NCBI RefSeq assembly: GCF_042684505.1 | Contig: NZ_JBHULT010000006.1 | Location: forward strand, 372,001 to 436,000 | From: Salinimicrobium flavum | GTDB taxonomy: Bacteria; Bacteroidota; Bacteroidia; Flavobacteriales; Flavobacteriaceae | Direction of reading: 5' to 3' | Length of the DNA: 64,000 bases | Part shown: one piece after another, positions 1-9,100 of the stretch | How the letters are laid out: each line of letters opens with the position of its first letter | Numbering within the stretch: the first letter of the stretch is position 1 | The notes under the pieces: generated by a model | Databases searched by the model: none | Told to the model about the DNA's origin: nothing | Seen by the model: only the letters and a program-made list of their open reading frames with translations | Program-made: the position numbers and the translations under genes

Positions 1-1411
1 TGATATTGCGGGCTCCTCTTTTCTCGAGATAGGTGTAAACTTCTTCCACCGCCGAATTCAGATCAAATTCCTGGCCTGCAGGCCTGGTGTTGAGCTCTAC
101 AAATAAGATTCCTTCAGGATCACCTTTCCTGAAAGTCTCTTTGTCACCTGCCCTTTCCAATGAATCTGCAACCACACGTTTAAGAACATCTAGAGTGGTT
201 ATACTTACCGGCGGGGTTCCATATTCACTTTGAATCCATTCCCCTTCCAGCAAATCTTTGCTCTGATTCCCCAGATAAGTGTCCCTGTAAAATTCGAAAC
301 CTTTGGTCGAAATGATGTAGGCGGTTATTCCGCTGAAAACTATTGCAAAAAGAAGTATCCCTACAAGTAACTTCCTGATCTTCTTTTTTCTTTCGAGTTT
401 CTCACGATATTCGATATCACGCAGAAGATCTTCCTCGCTAGGTTGCGGAATGGAGGCCTTGGTATCTTTTATCACATGTTCTACGCTGTTCCTGTCCTCT
501 TTCGCAGTGATCACATCGGGCCGGGAATTTGCGAATTTTGCCAAATCTGCCCTTTCAAGGATCTGCCTTAGACGCTGAATGGTACTTTCCTCCAGCTTCA
601 ATTTCCCTTTGGCACGCTCAGCTTCAAGATAGAGAATAAGTTCTCCTGTAGTACTTTCAAGAGCATGATCATAGATCTCCCCATCAAGATACCTTCGCAC
701 AGCTGCTGAAAGCTGGGAATAATATTCCTTAATTTCCCGTTGTTCCAGCAGATGTGAATTATCAAGCTGCTGCAGTTCAAAAATTGCCTGTTCATATGGC
801 GGCAACTTTTTTGCAGCTTCTTCTTTCTTTCTTTTTCTGCGGAAGAATAGATAGACTAGAATTCCACCCACCACTAATATGCCCAACAACCACCAAAACC
901 AGTCAGGTACGGTAAATCCTGAAGAAACCTCAACGGAAGGTTTTATGGGAAACATTTTTTGTTTGGTAGTATCTACCACGACATCTGCCACTACCACTGT
1001 CATGGAATCTGTATAGTAGGGCCGGTCATTGATCAATACCTGTTGTCGAGGAATGGTATAGCTTCCCGAATCCCACTGGGTAAGTGTATATTCTTTAATA
1101 AGCATGAAACGATCACTTATTTTGTTGGTATCGGCGGTAAAGGATTCCACCATCTCAAGCGGTGAAAAAGTTTGCCCTTCAGGAAATACTACAAGATCTG
1201 TTGAATCTGTCTCTACCTGAATGTTATACAGGATCTGTTCCCCCAATTTAATGGAAGCGGTGTCAATTGAAGCCGATACCTCCTGTGCTTCCCCGGATAA
1301 AGAAAAAAGAAAGATGATCATTAAAATAAAAGATCGGCATACCATGATCTCACCATCTTTAAATTTTATCATTTTCAATTTCCTGTTATTCATCACTTTA
1401 CCGCTAAGCAT
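1..1411 (-). CDS. Membrane protein of the Bat aerotolerance locus, BatD-like (3' end outside window)
   Basis: The reading frame is open from an ATG at 1411 to the first base of the window, so the C-terminus is missing. An internal ATG followed by a hydrophobic stretch ending in a signal-peptidase-like SGEAQ site looks like the functional secretion signal. A beta-rich domain follows, then a membrane segment (WFWWLLGILVVGGILVYLFF), a charged cytoplasmic part and a second membrane segment (LLVGILLFAIVFSGITAYII). The gene begins 4 bp after the DUF58 gene stops and belongs to the moxR-DUF58 operon. In Flavobacteriaceae this slot precedes the VWA proteins BatA and BatB. The architecture resembles the oxygen-tolerance (BatD-type) proteins, but the biochemical role is unknown. 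Confidence 0.8.
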   Translation of the reverse strand, partial: MLSGKVMNNRKLKMIKFKDGEIMVCRSFILMIIFLFSLSGEAQEVSASIDTASIKLGEQILYNIQVETDSTDLVVFPEGQTFSPLEMVESFTADTNKISDRFMLIKEYTLTQWDSGSYTIPRQQVLINDRPYYTDSMTVVVADVVVDTTKQKMFPIKPSVEVSSGFTVPDWFWWLLGILVVGGILVYLFFRRKRKKEEAAKKLPPYEQAIFELQQLDNSHLLEQREIKEYYSQLSAAVRRYLDGEIYDHALESTTGELILYLEAERAKGKLKLEESTIQRLRQILERADLAKFANSRPDVITAKEDRNSVEHVIKDTKASIPQPSEEDLLRDIEYREKLERKKKIRKLLVGILLFAIVFSGITAYIISTKGFEFYRDTYLGNQSKDLLEGEWIQSEYGTPPVSITTLDVLKRVVADSLERAGDKETFRKGDPEGILFVELNTRPAGQEFDLNSAVEEVYTYLEKRGARNI

Positions 1412-1415
1412 TTTT

Positions 1416-2282
1416 CTAAGCCCTCATTTTAAAGTAGCCCAGTAATTTTTTTACGTAACTTTCATCAACCCGGGTACTGATGACACCGGCGCCGCTTTTT
1501 CTAAAACTTTCCCTAAAATACTCCACTTTATCACGGTTATACTTCGCGTAATTGTTCCTGACACTTTTAGAAGAGGTGTCTGTTAGGATCCTCCTTCCTG
1601 TTTCCTCATCGAGTAGGTGGATCACCCCGAGATCCGGGATTTCTTCTTCTTTGGCATCAAACACCCTTATACCGGTTACATCATGCCTGCCACTCGTAAT
1701 CTTAAGTGTTCGCTGATAATCTTCAGCAATAAAATCAGACAAGACAAAAACGATCGCCTTTTTCTTCATTACCCTCGAAAGGTAGCTTAAGGCATTTGAA
1801 ATATCAGTTTTTTGACTCTTTGGGTGAAACTCCAGCAATTCCCTGATGATCCTCAAAACATGGGAGCGTCCTTTTTTTGGAGGAATATAAAGTTCTATGA
1901 TATCTGTGAACAGGATCAGTCCTATTTTGTCATTGTTCTGGGTGGCCGAAAATGCGAGGGTTGCTGCAATTTCCGTAATAATATCCTTTTTAAAGCTGTT
2001 GCGGGTACCAAATAATCCTGAGCCGGAAACATCTACCACCAGCATCATGGTAAGTTCCCTTTCCTCCTCGAAAACCTTTACAAAAGGTTCAGAATAGCGG
2101 GCAGTGACATTCCAGTCTATATTCCTTACATCATCACCAAACTGGTACTGTCGCACCTCACTAAAGGTCATTCCCCGTCCCTTAAAAGTAGAATGGTATT
2201 CCCCGCCAAAAATGTGATCACTCAAACGGCGGGTCTTGATCTCTATTTTCCGGACTTTTTTGAGTAGTTCCTTAGTATCCAT
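1416..2282 (-). CDS. DUF58 domain protein (VWA-like), Bat locus
   Basis: The DUF58 signature is clear: a GDDVRNIDW block around residues 49-57, TARYSEPFVK after it, then a MIDAS-like DVSGS at about 84-88 in a VWA-like fold. The family occurs with MoxR ATPases and is thought to act with them in metalloprotein or cell-envelope maturation. I chose the start at 2282 (MDTKELLKKVRKIEIK), where homologues usually begin. An ATG at 2297 would add five residues. The gene is second in a minus-strand operon behind moxR, 102 bp downstream of it, and is followed after 4 bp by the BatD-like gene. Confidence 0.92.
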   Translation of the reverse strand: MDTKELLKKVRKIEIKTRRLSDHIFGGEYHSTFKGRGMTFSEVRQYQFGDDVRNIDWNVTARYSEPFVKVFEEERELTMMLVVDVSGSGLFGTRNSFKKDIITEIAATLAFSATQNNDKIGLILFTDIIELYIPPKKGRSHVLRIIRELLEFHPKSQKTDISNALSYLSRVMKKKAIVFVLSDFIAEDYQRTLKITSGRHDVTGIRVFDAKEEEIPDLGVIHLLDEETGRRILTDTSSKSVRNNYAKYNRDKVEYFRESFRKSGAGVISTRVDESYVKKLLGYFKMRA

Positions 2283-2384
2283 TTCTTCAATTAGCAATGA
2301 TCATTAAACAATTTACAAGGAACAATTACCATTTTTCAAGTTCATCCAAAACCTGATCATTGATAATTGTCAATTGCTCATTGA

Positions 2385-3389
2385 TTAAGGTACTTCGATC
2401 TCGTTAACGATCTTGTTGATGATATCTTCGGAAGTAACATTTTCGGCTTCGGCTTCATAGGTGATTCCTATTCTGTGGCGAAGTACGTCGTGTACCACTG
2501 CCCTTACATCTTCAGGCACTACATAACCCCTGCGCCTAATAAAGGCATAGCATTTTGCGGCAGTGGCAAGATTGATACTTCCACGGGGAGAAGCTCCAAA
2601 ATTGATGAGAGGTTTAAGATTTTCCAGATTGTACTTTTCGGGAAAACGGGTGGCAAAAACAATGTCCAGAATATACTTTTCGATCTTCTCATCCATATAA
2701 ACCTCCCTAACCGCCTGCTGTGCGCGGGCGATCTGTTCCAGTGACACCACCGGATTCACCTGCTCAAAACTTCCTTTAAGATTGGATCTTATGATCAACT
2801 GTTCCTCGCTCATTTCGGGATACTTGATCACCGTCTTCAACATGAAACGGTCAACCTGGGCTTCGGGTAAAGGATAAGTTCCTTCCTGCTCCACGGGGTT
2901 TTGGGTTGCCATTACCAGGAAAGGTCTGTCAAGACGAAAGGTTTCTTCACCAATGGTCACCTGCTTTTCCTGCATGGCTTCGAGTAAAGCAGACTGAACC
3001 TTGGCGGGCGCCCGGTTGATCTCATCTGCCAATACAAAATTCGCGAAAATAGGACCTTTCTTGATACTGAAATCGTTCAGTTTCATATTGTAGATAAGGG
3101 TTCCCACAACATCTGCCGGTAAAAGATCGGGGGTAAATTGAATTCTACTAAAGCTTCCATGTACTGCCTGGGAAAGGGTATTTATGGCGAGGGTCTTTGC
3201 CAGCCCCGGCACCCCTTCAAGTAAAATATGGCCCTGACCCAATAAACCTATTAAAAGTCGTTCGACCATGTGCTTTTGGCCTACAATGACTTTCTTCATT
3301 TCGGAGGTCAAAATATCCACAAAGGCACTTTCTCTTTCTATCTTTTCATTGATACTGGCTATGTCTATTGCGCTGTTGTTTTCCTGCAT
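2385..3389 (-). CDS. moxR: MoxR family AAA+ ATPase
   Basis: This 334-residue protein has a Walker A motif GVPGLAKT at 59-66, a Walker B ending in ADE at about 121-123, the sensor-1 motif ATQNP at 161-165 and the MoxR-typical EAQVDRF. MoxR ATPases are chaperone-like proteins that work with VWA proteins. Here the DUF58 partner and a BatD-like protein follow on the same strand, which is the standard Bacteroidetes aerotolerance (bat) arrangement. It is probably the first gene of the operon, because the upstream gene is separated by a bidirectional terminator at about 3.5 kb. Confidence 0.96.
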   Translation of the reverse strand: MQENNSAIDIASINEKIERESAFVDILTSEMKKVIVGQKHMVERLLIGLLGQGHILLEGVPGLAKTLAINTLSQAVHGSFSRIQFTPDLLPADVVGTLIYNMKLNDFSIKKGPIFANFVLADEINRAPAKVQSALLEAMQEKQVTIGEETFRLDRPFLVMATQNPVEQEGTYPLPEAQVDRFMLKTVIKYPEMSEEQLIIRSNLKGSFEQVNPVVSLEQIARAQQAVREVYMDEKIEKYILDIVFATRFPEKYNLENLKPLINFGASPRGSINLATAAKCYAFIRRRGYVVPEDVRAVVHDVLRHRIGITYEAEAENVTSEDIINKIVNEIEVP

Positions 3390-3486
3390 TTAAGATAATT
3401 TTTTGAATGGTGAAGATAATCACATATGCTGAACGGCACAAGTGACACAAATATTCAACCAATTTTTCTTAAAATTTTGTTAAAAC

Positions 3487-3517
3487 AAAAAAGCAGCGGA
3501 GTTATCGCTGCTTTTTT
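3487..3517. terminator. Bidirectional Rho-independent terminator
   Basis: An 8-bp stem AAGCAGCG / CGCTGCTT (3491-3498 and 3506-3513) is flanked by A-runs on the left and T-runs on the right, so it can work on either strand. It lies 30 bp beyond the stop of the minus-strand DUF4382 gene and isolates that gene from the moxR operon. Confidence 0.85.
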
Positions 3518-3546
3518 CCAATATAATTAATTTAGTTCTTCGGGGC

Positions 3547-4359
3547 TTATTCGCCATCCAGGTATAAAGGATCAAGGTTCACAGAGGATCCTTGTTCTAC
3601 CTTTACGTTGTTAACAACGACAGGATTAAGACCCACACCTGCCGCAGGAGTGGCTGTCACTTTGTACGTTCCTGCCGACAGCCCGTGTACCATGAAATTC
3701 CCTTCTGCATTGGTATAGGCAGAAGCTGAAGTATTGGCATTTTCAACGGTAATCAATACCTGCTCTGTAGTTGGATGAACAGATCCTACAATTGCACCTG
3801 AATTTTCTTCCACAGATACCCGAATTACCGGTTTAAGGTTAAAACCTCCAGCACCGGTAGTCACAATAGATTTATCAACATCAAAATCCATGATGAAGGT
3901 ATACTCTGCATCTGCTTCAAGTTCCTGGTTCACCTGTAATTTAAGACCAGATTCCTGGCCGCTTGGGATCTTCAGAAGTAGTGGTTGCTCTGTACCGTTA
4001 AGCACAACAGAGTTTTTATCTCCAAGAACCAGCCTTATCTGGTGCAGGTAACCTGCAGGAATTTCGGTATCTACCAATAATTCGGTCATACCGCCCGTCA
4101 AGGTAAGTAGATCGTATTCTCCGGTCCTTACCCCTTCCAGACTTTCCCATCCTTCTTCATCAGTACCCTCGGTTGAAGTCTTGATCATTACGTCCTCAAC
4201 TTCAACATACACATGGGCATAATCTCCGGGAGCATCGGTAAGCTCAATCCTTACTCTGGCATTCCCTTCCGCAGATTCTGAAGAATCGTCATCTGAACTA
4301 CAACTAACAAAACCTATTGCAAGAGCAAACAGGAATAAAAATAAATGGTACTTTTTCAT
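3547..4359 (-). CDS. DUF4382 domain lipoprotein with carboxypeptidase-regulatory-like domain
   Basis: The N-terminus is a lipoprotein signal with lipobox GFVSC (Cys20), followed by a Ser/Asp-rich linker. Residues from about 34 to 175 fit DUF4382, beginning RVRIELTDAPGDYAHVYVEV. The C-terminal part (GAIVGSVHP to YKVTATPAAG) looks like a carboxypeptidase-regulatory or Ig-like beta sandwich. The protein is probably anchored at the outer membrane or periplasm. The function of DUF4382 is unknown, and the gene stands alone between a terminator and a divergent gene. Confidence 0.9.
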   Translation of the reverse strand: MKKYHLFLFLFALAIGFVSCSSDDDSSESAEGNARVRIELTDAPGDYAHVYVEVEDVMIKTSTEGTDEEGWESLEGVRTGEYDLLTLTGGMTELLVDTEIPAGYLHQIRLVLGDKNSVVLNGTEQPLLLKIPSGQESGLKLQVNQELEADAEYTFIMDFDVDKSIVTTGAGGFNLKPVIRVSVEENSGAIVGSVHPTTEQVLITVENANTSASAYTNAEGNFMVHGLSAGTYKVTATPAAGVGLNPVVVNNVKVEQGSSVNLDPLYLDGE

Positions 4360-4509
4360 AAATAGGTTTTTTAGATTTAGACATTGTTAACGGGGGAAAA
4401 GCTGGAATAATCTGTCACCGGTCTCACTTTAACTTTTTTTAACTTTACCCCGGCTTGCTTTAACAACCGGTCTTCGGCTTAAAAAGTAATAGTTTACTAC
4501 ATTTAAAAA

Positions 4510-5277
4510 ATGAGGCAAAGAAATTCATATTCCCGTATAATTCAGGACATCACAGACTGGGAGCAGGCACCAAAAGGTGAAATAATCAGGCTGTACCATC
4601 ATTGTGTTGAAAAGAACATCACTTCGTTTATGATCACCGGCTCCAACAGGCAGATTCCCAAAACAGAATTGCCGGGAATAGCCCTCAGTGAAAGTGGTCT
4701 GAGCAGGGATGAGATACAGCTTTTAGGTGGTATGAGCAGAATCCCGGGGGATTCTGATGAGCTGGTGCTCCAGGTGGAGAATTTACTCCTAAAACTGGAC
4801 ACAGATTACCTGGATCTTTTCTTTCTGGACCTTAACACTCCCACAGAAGTAATTATGCCTGCAATAGAACGATTATTTTCCCAGGGAAAGATCGTGGAGA
4901 CCGGGGTTTATGATCTTCACCGGCCGGGTAGTAATTTCACCCCCCATAAAAACACAGTTAAGGCAAATATTTCGAAATGGGATTTTACTCCTGCCGCTGT
5001 TAAAAGCCTTTTATTGAAAGAACCTTTTTCAGAAGAGATCGAAGAAATGCTCTGGATACATATAAGTGACCCAAATAATTTAAAACCTTTGGAACAAATG
5101 GCCCAAAAATATAGCCTTTCAGAACAAGAGCTTCTGTTTGCATGGCTATTACACCATGAGGTACCCTTTCACCTGGTCCTGGGCGGCAGGGATAAAGAAC
5201 TTATCAATTCGGCATCAAAAGCCCTGCATACAACATTGATCCAGGAAGACTGGCAAAACCTTCCGAAGAAATTATAG
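4510..5277 (+). CDS. Aldo/keto reductase-like protein lacking the catalytic tetrad
   Basis: The 255-residue protein follows the YdhF-type aldo/keto reductase pattern: a strand-helix start, LLLKLDTDYLDLFFLD at about 92-107 (normally ...YIDLLLIH), GKIVETGV at 126-133 (normally GKVRHFGVS), and a C-terminal VLGGRDKELINSA block. The catalytic Asp, Tyr, Lys and His are all replaced. The usual D-x-A-D-x-Y segment reads MITGSN (41-46), the Lys position reads GGM (about 73-75), and the His becomes Asp107. It is also shorter than active family members. It is probably a pseudoenzyme or has a changed role. It starts a run of four plus-strand genes and sits 21 bp before an SDR. Confidence 0.75.
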   Translation: MRQRNSYSRIIQDITDWEQAPKGEIIRLYHHCVEKNITSFMITGSNRQIPKTELPGIALSESGLSRDEIQLLGGMSRIPGDSDELVLQVENLLLKLDTDYLDLFFLDLNTPTEVIMPAIERLFSQGKIVETGVYDLHRPGSNFTPHKNTVKANISKWDFTPAAVKSLLLKEPFSEEIEEMLWIHISDPNNLKPLEQMAQKYSLSEQELLFAWLLHHEVPFHLVLGGRDKELINSASKALHTTLIQEDWQNLPKKL

Positions 5278-5298
5278 AATAAAAACAATTTATAAAAA

Positions 5299-6051
5299 AT
5301 GAGTAGGATAGCATTGATCACAGGAGCCAGCAGCGGAATTGGAAAAGCCACCGCAATGGCCCTGGCAGAAGAAGGTTATGACCTGATCATCTGCGGAAGG
5401 CGAAAAGACGCCCTCAAAGAACTTCAGGACAGGCTGCACAAACAGGTAAAGGTACATGTACTGCGATTTGATGTACGCGACAAGAAAGAAGTCAAGGAAG
5501 CCATTCACAGCCTTCCGGAAGATCTTAAAAAGATCGATATCCTGGTTAATAATGCCGGGAACGCTCACGGCATGGACCCCATTCACTCGGGAAGTCTGGA
5601 AGACTGGGACGCCATGATCGACATAAATATAAAAGGACTGCTATATGTTAGTAAAGCGATCATTCCGCAGATGACCGAAAGAAGGCATGGCCATATTATC
5701 AATATTGGTTCTATTGCCGGAAAAGAAGTTTATCCTAACGGCAATGTGTACAGCGCGACCAAACATGCCGTAGATGCGATAAATAAAGGAATGCGCATGG
5801 ATCTTAATGATTATGGGATTAAGGTTGGTGCTATAAATCCGGGGCTGGTAGAGACCGGTTTCAGTGAAGTACGCTTTAAAGGAGATTCAGAAAGGGCACG
5901 TTCTGTTTACGAGGGATATCAACCTTTAAAAGCTGAAGATATCGCTGAAATCATCAGGTTCATGGTCACCCGCCCGCCGCACGTCAATATTGCCGATTTA
6001 ATGGTATTACCTACTGCCCAGGCCAGTTCCACTATTCTGAAAAAAGACTAA
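5299..6051 (+). CDS. Short-chain dehydrogenase/reductase, YdfG-like
   Basis: Classical SDR motifs are all present: TGASSGIG (8-15) for cofactor binding, NNAG (84-87), Asn110, the catalytic Ser138 in GSIAG, and YSATK (Tyr151, Lys155). The NPGLVETGFS segment after the active site is typical of NADP-dependent serine 3-dehydrogenase or 3-hydroxy-acid dehydrogenase (YdfG) types. An arginine pair after strand beta-2 (CGRRKDA) supports NADP preference. The length of 250 is normal. The substrate cannot be assigned. The gene is probably co-transcribed with the upstream aldo/keto reductase homologue. Confidence 0.93.
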   Translation: MSRIALITGASSGIGKATAMALAEEGYDLIICGRRKDALKELQDRLHKQVKVHVLRFDVRDKKEVKEAIHSLPEDLKKIDILVNNAGNAHGMDPIHSGSLEDWDAMIDINIKGLLYVSKAIIPQMTERRHGHIINIGSIAGKEVYPNGNVYSATKHAVDAINKGMRMDLNDYGIKVGAINPGLVETGFSEVRFKGDSERARSVYEGYQPLKAEDIAEIIRFMVTRPPHVNIADLMVLPTAQASSTILKKD

Positions 6052-6066
6052 AAAGGATCAATCCCC

Positions 6067-7203
6067 ATGATCAACAAACGCCTGCTTATTAAAAACCTGC
6101 TGGCTCACAATAGTGAGAACAGTTTCTACGATAAGAAACGGCAGATCAATCTTGGGGGAAAAGAAGGCAAGGCGAAATTCCTGAAACACATCTGCGCCCT
6201 GGCCAATTCAAATCCACAGAACAATTCCTACATGGTAATTGGGGTAGAAGATGAAGATAACAGGATTCAGGGAGTAGATTTCTTTGATGACAGTAAGATC
6301 CAGAATTTAATCAATGCTTATCTAAATAATCCTCCTCTGGTCTCTTATGAAAATATCCCTTTTCCACACCTACAGGATGACCTGGTGGTAGGGCTGGTGA
6401 CTATAAGAACCAATAAGAAAGAATTTTGTTCCCTGCGGAAAAATATATGGAAATATAAAGCGGGAATGGCTTTTTACAGGGAAGGCAGTATAAGTATGCC
6501 CGCCGGGCCTGCAGGAATTCCCATAACCGACAACCGGGATATTGTAGCTTCCATTGAATTACATTCACAGAACAACATCGAACTGACCCTGGGAGGGGTT
6601 TTCGATTTTTACAGGAAACATGAAGACCTGGATCCAACTTACCGGGTATTCAAGGAATATTTCGTGATTTGCTGGAGCGGTAAAAAAAATTTGGTTAAAG
6701 ATAAAGTCTTTTACTCCCGTCTGGACATAGAACTAATAAATGAACAGGTAAAGCTTTTTTATTCTGAACTTGATGAAGTAAGCATAACCATCACTGCAAA
6801 TCATTTTACGATCCTGGAATTCGTAAGACTGGGGCTCAATGAGCAATTTCACTATTATCCTTTGGAAGAAGTAGGAATACATTTTAAGGATAATGCTACC
6901 TACGAGATTACCACTAAACTTCTTTTTGAACCTCCGCAGTTTGAAAAAAAGAACCTTTACCACATTTATAACACCAACAATGCTTTGATCAAAAAGCTTA
7001 AAAACAGGAGAGTATTGAGCCCCCATGAAGAAAAAGATTTGCAGAACCTGCCGGCCACTTATCTTATTTGTTACTTTAACGGCTTTTTAGACGCCATCGA
7101 AAGGATGGAAGACGCCAGGGAAGAATTGAAAAACTATAGTCACAAGGTCTATCAGCAATATAAAGACAGTATAAGGATATTGCGAAAAGTCAAATACAAT
7201 TAG
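6067..7203 (+). CDS. AlbA_2 (Schlafen-type) domain protein
   Basis: Residues from about 20 to 150 carry an AlbA_2-like putative nucleic-acid-binding domain: GGKEGKAKFLKHICALANS, then MVIGVEDEDNRIQGVDFF and IRTNKKE further on. The remaining 220 residues have no family I recognise and include a helical, charged C-terminus. AlbA_2 proteins are often called ATP-binding or transcription-regulator-like, but the biochemical role here is not known. The gene lies 15 bp after an SDR gene and 3 bp before a phosphatase gene, so all three are likely transcribed together. Confidence 0.8.
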   Translation: MINKRLLIKNLLAHNSENSFYDKKRQINLGGKEGKAKFLKHICALANSNPQNNSYMVIGVEDEDNRIQGVDFFDDSKIQNLINAYLNNPPLVSYENIPFPHLQDDLVVGLVTIRTNKKEFCSLRKNIWKYKAGMAFYREGSISMPAGPAGIPITDNRDIVASIELHSQNNIELTLGGVFDFYRKHEDLDPTYRVFKEYFVICWSGKKNLVKDKVFYSRLDIELINEQVKLFYSELDEVSITITANHFTILEFVRLGLNEQFHYYPLEEVGIHFKDNATYEITTKLLFEPPQFEKKNLYHIYNTNNALIKKLKNRRVLSPHEEKDLQNLPATYLICYFNGFLDAIERMEDAREELKNYSHKVYQQYKDSIRILRKVKYN

Positions 7204-7206
7204 AAA

Positions 7207-7935
7207 ATGAACCGCACCCTGGTAATAGGAGATATACATGGAGGGCTTAAAGCCCTCGTTCAGCTTTTGGAACGCGCTAAAGTTACTCCCGACGATGAAC
7301 TGATCTTTCTGGGAGATTATGTAGACGGCTGGAGCGATTCTGCCAATGTGGTAAGTTATCTTATAGAACTAGCCAAACAAAACACTTGTATCTTCCTGCG
7401 CGGGAATCACGATGATCTTACCCATAAATGGTTGAAAGACGGTGAACTTAACGACCAATGGCTGCAACATGGAGGCCAAACAAGTATTGATGCCTACAGG
7501 AAGTTTTCCAAGGAAGAGAAGGAAAAGCATACCGCGTTTTTTGAAGAAATGGTGAACTATTATATTATCAAGGAGGAAAAATTGTTTGTGCATGCGGGCT
7601 TCACCAATCAAAAAGGACCTACCCAGGAATATACCCCAATACCCTTCTATTGGGACCGAACCCTCTGGGAAATGGCATTATGTATCGATCCTGCGCTACA
7701 GCCCGGTGATATAGGTTATCCTAAAAGACTTGAACTTTTCAAAGAGATCTTCATTGGTCACACTCCTGTTACACGAGTTGGACGGGATAAACCATTTAAG
7801 GCTGCAAATGTTTACAACCTCGATACAGGCGCCGCATTTAAAGGGAAATTATCATTGATGGATGTGAACAGTAAAGAAGTTTATCAAAGTGATGAAGTCT
7901 GGACCCTTTACCCTGAGGAGAACGGCAGAAATTAA
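7207..7935 (+). CDS. PPP-family metallophosphatase (serine/threonine or Ap4A phosphatase-like)
   Basis: The three metal-binding motifs of the PPP family are intact: GDIHG (8-12), GDYVDG (36-41) and RGNHDD (65-70), with later histidines in VHAGF and GHTPV. A dinuclear metal centre is therefore expected. The size of 242 residues suits bacterial PrpA/PrpE or symmetrical Ap4A hydrolase-like enzymes. Sequence alone does not tell whether the substrate is a phosphoprotein or a dinucleotide. It is the last gene of the 4.5-7.9 kb plus-strand run. Confidence 0.92.
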   Translation: MNRTLVIGDIHGGLKALVQLLERAKVTPDDELIFLGDYVDGWSDSANVVSYLIELAKQNTCIFLRGNHDDLTHKWLKDGELNDQWLQHGGQTSIDAYRKFSKEEKEKHTAFFEEMVNYYIIKEEKLFVHAGFTNQKGPTQEYTPIPFYWDRTLWEMALCIDPALQPGDIGYPKRLELFKEIFIGHTPVTRVGRDKPFKAANVYNLDTGAAFKGKLSLMDVNSKEVYQSDEVWTLYPEENGRN

Positions 7936-7968
7936 GAAGATTTTTAATTTTACCCTTTTCAAACTTCT

Positions 7969-7976
7969 TACCTTTG
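7969..7976 (+). promoter_or_regulatory. Putative -7 element of the acyl-ACP desaturase promoter
   Basis: TACCTTTG matches the Bacteroidetes -7 consensus TAnnTTTG and lies 62 bp before the desaturase ATG. No clean TTTG is seen at the -33 position, only a T-rich stretch. Confidence 0.5.
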
Positions 7977-8038
7977 TAGATTACCATAACAAAAAGTGGT
8001 TTGATTCTTGAACTAAAGAATAATATTAATACAGAAGT

Positions 8039-9043
8039 ATGGCCTTAGAGAATATTAGACTTGAAGTAATGAAGACAGTAGAGAAGTCAATTGACGCCTA
8101 CGTGGATAAATATCTTATTCCTGTAGAAGAAATATGGCAACCTACAGATCTTCTCCCCAATTCTCAGGATGAGGGATTCTTCGAAGAAGTCAGGCAAATT
8201 AGAGAGGAAGCAACAGAATTAGGTTACGATTTCTGGGTGGTGCTTGTGGCCGATATGGTTACTGAGGAAGCACTGCCTACCTATGAATCGTGGTTAATGG
8301 ATATGGAAGGGGTTGAGCAGCACGGCCAGCAAAAAGGATTGCAGAACGGTTGGGCAAAATGGATACGCCACTGGACGGGAGAAGAGAACCGTCATGGGGA
8401 TACCCTCAATAAATACTTATACCTCTCCGGAAGGGTGAATATGAAAGAGGTCGAAAAAACCACCCAATACCTCATCAACGACGGCTTTGACATTGGTACC
8501 GGAAGAGACCCGTACCGTAACTTCGTCTACACTAGTTTTCAGGAACTGGCGACCAATATTTCGCATAAACGTGTTGGGCAATTGGCTAAGAAGAAAGGAA
8601 ACAAGATGCTTGCAAAGATGTGTAACATCATTGCCGGTGATGAAATGCGTCACCACCTTGCTTACAGGGAATTCGTGAAGACCATTTTTGAATATGATCC
8701 AAGTGAAATGATGCTTGCTTTTGAGGACATGATGAAGAAAAAGATCGTGATGCCTGCACAGTTCATCAGGGAATCAGGTCAGGGAATTGGGGAAGCTTTC
8801 GAAAATTTCTCCAATGCCGCGCAACGTCTTGGAGTATATACCACGCAGGATTATATTGAAATCCTTCAGAAGCTAAATGAATACTGGGAAATCGATAAGA
8901 TGACCTCTTTAACTGATCAAGCTGAAAAAGCACGCGACTACTTAATGAAACTTCCGGACAGGATGACAAGGATCGCCGAAAGGATCAAAGTGCCGCAAGA
9001 CCCGCATCAATTTGCCTGGGTGGCACCTAACGGAACACTATAA
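8039..9043 (+). CDS. Acyl-ACP desaturase (soluble, diiron)
   Basis: The protein is a plant-stearoyl-ACP-desaturase/DesA-type ferritin-like diiron enzyme that introduces a double bond into acyl-ACP. Metal ligands are recognisable: TEEALPTY (about 75-82), EENRH in GEENRHGD (about 115-119), TSFQE (about 165-169) and DEMRH (about 200-204). No membrane segment is present, as expected for the soluble class. The length of 334 is normal. It is a single gene with its own promoter-like element and a strong terminator 8 bp after the stop, and probably supplies unsaturated fatty acids for membrane fluidity. Confidence 0.95.
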   Translation: MALENIRLEVMKTVEKSIDAYVDKYLIPVEEIWQPTDLLPNSQDEGFFEEVRQIREEATELGYDFWVVLVADMVTEEALPTYESWLMDMEGVEQHGQQKGLQNGWAKWIRHWTGEENRHGDTLNKYLYLSGRVNMKEVEKTTQYLINDGFDIGTGRDPYRNFVYTSFQELATNISHKRVGQLAKKKGNKMLAKMCNIIAGDEMRHHLAYREFVKTIFEYDPSEMMLAFEDMMKKKIVMPAQFIRESGQGIGEAFENFSNAAQRLGVYTTQDYIEILQKLNEYWEIDKMTSLTDQAEKARDYLMKLPDRMTRIAERIKVPQDPHQFAWVAPNGTL

Positions 9044-9050
9044 TATTTGA

Positions 9051-9076
9051 AAACCCGCTAAAAAGCGGGTTTTTTG
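9051..9076 (+). terminator. Rho-independent terminator after the desaturase gene
   Basis: A 9-bp stem AAACCCGCT / AGCGGGTTT with a short A loop is followed by a T-run. It lies directly after the desaturase stop codon. Confidence 0.92.
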
Positions 9077-9100
9077 TTACTCTTTATTTTTATCCCCATT

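Noticed and set aside
2300..2384. AT-rich repeats of the CAATTATCAATGATCA kind between moxR and the DUF58 gene
   Set aside because: The units are short and imperfect. They fit low-complexity intergenic drift, and no element borders are visible.
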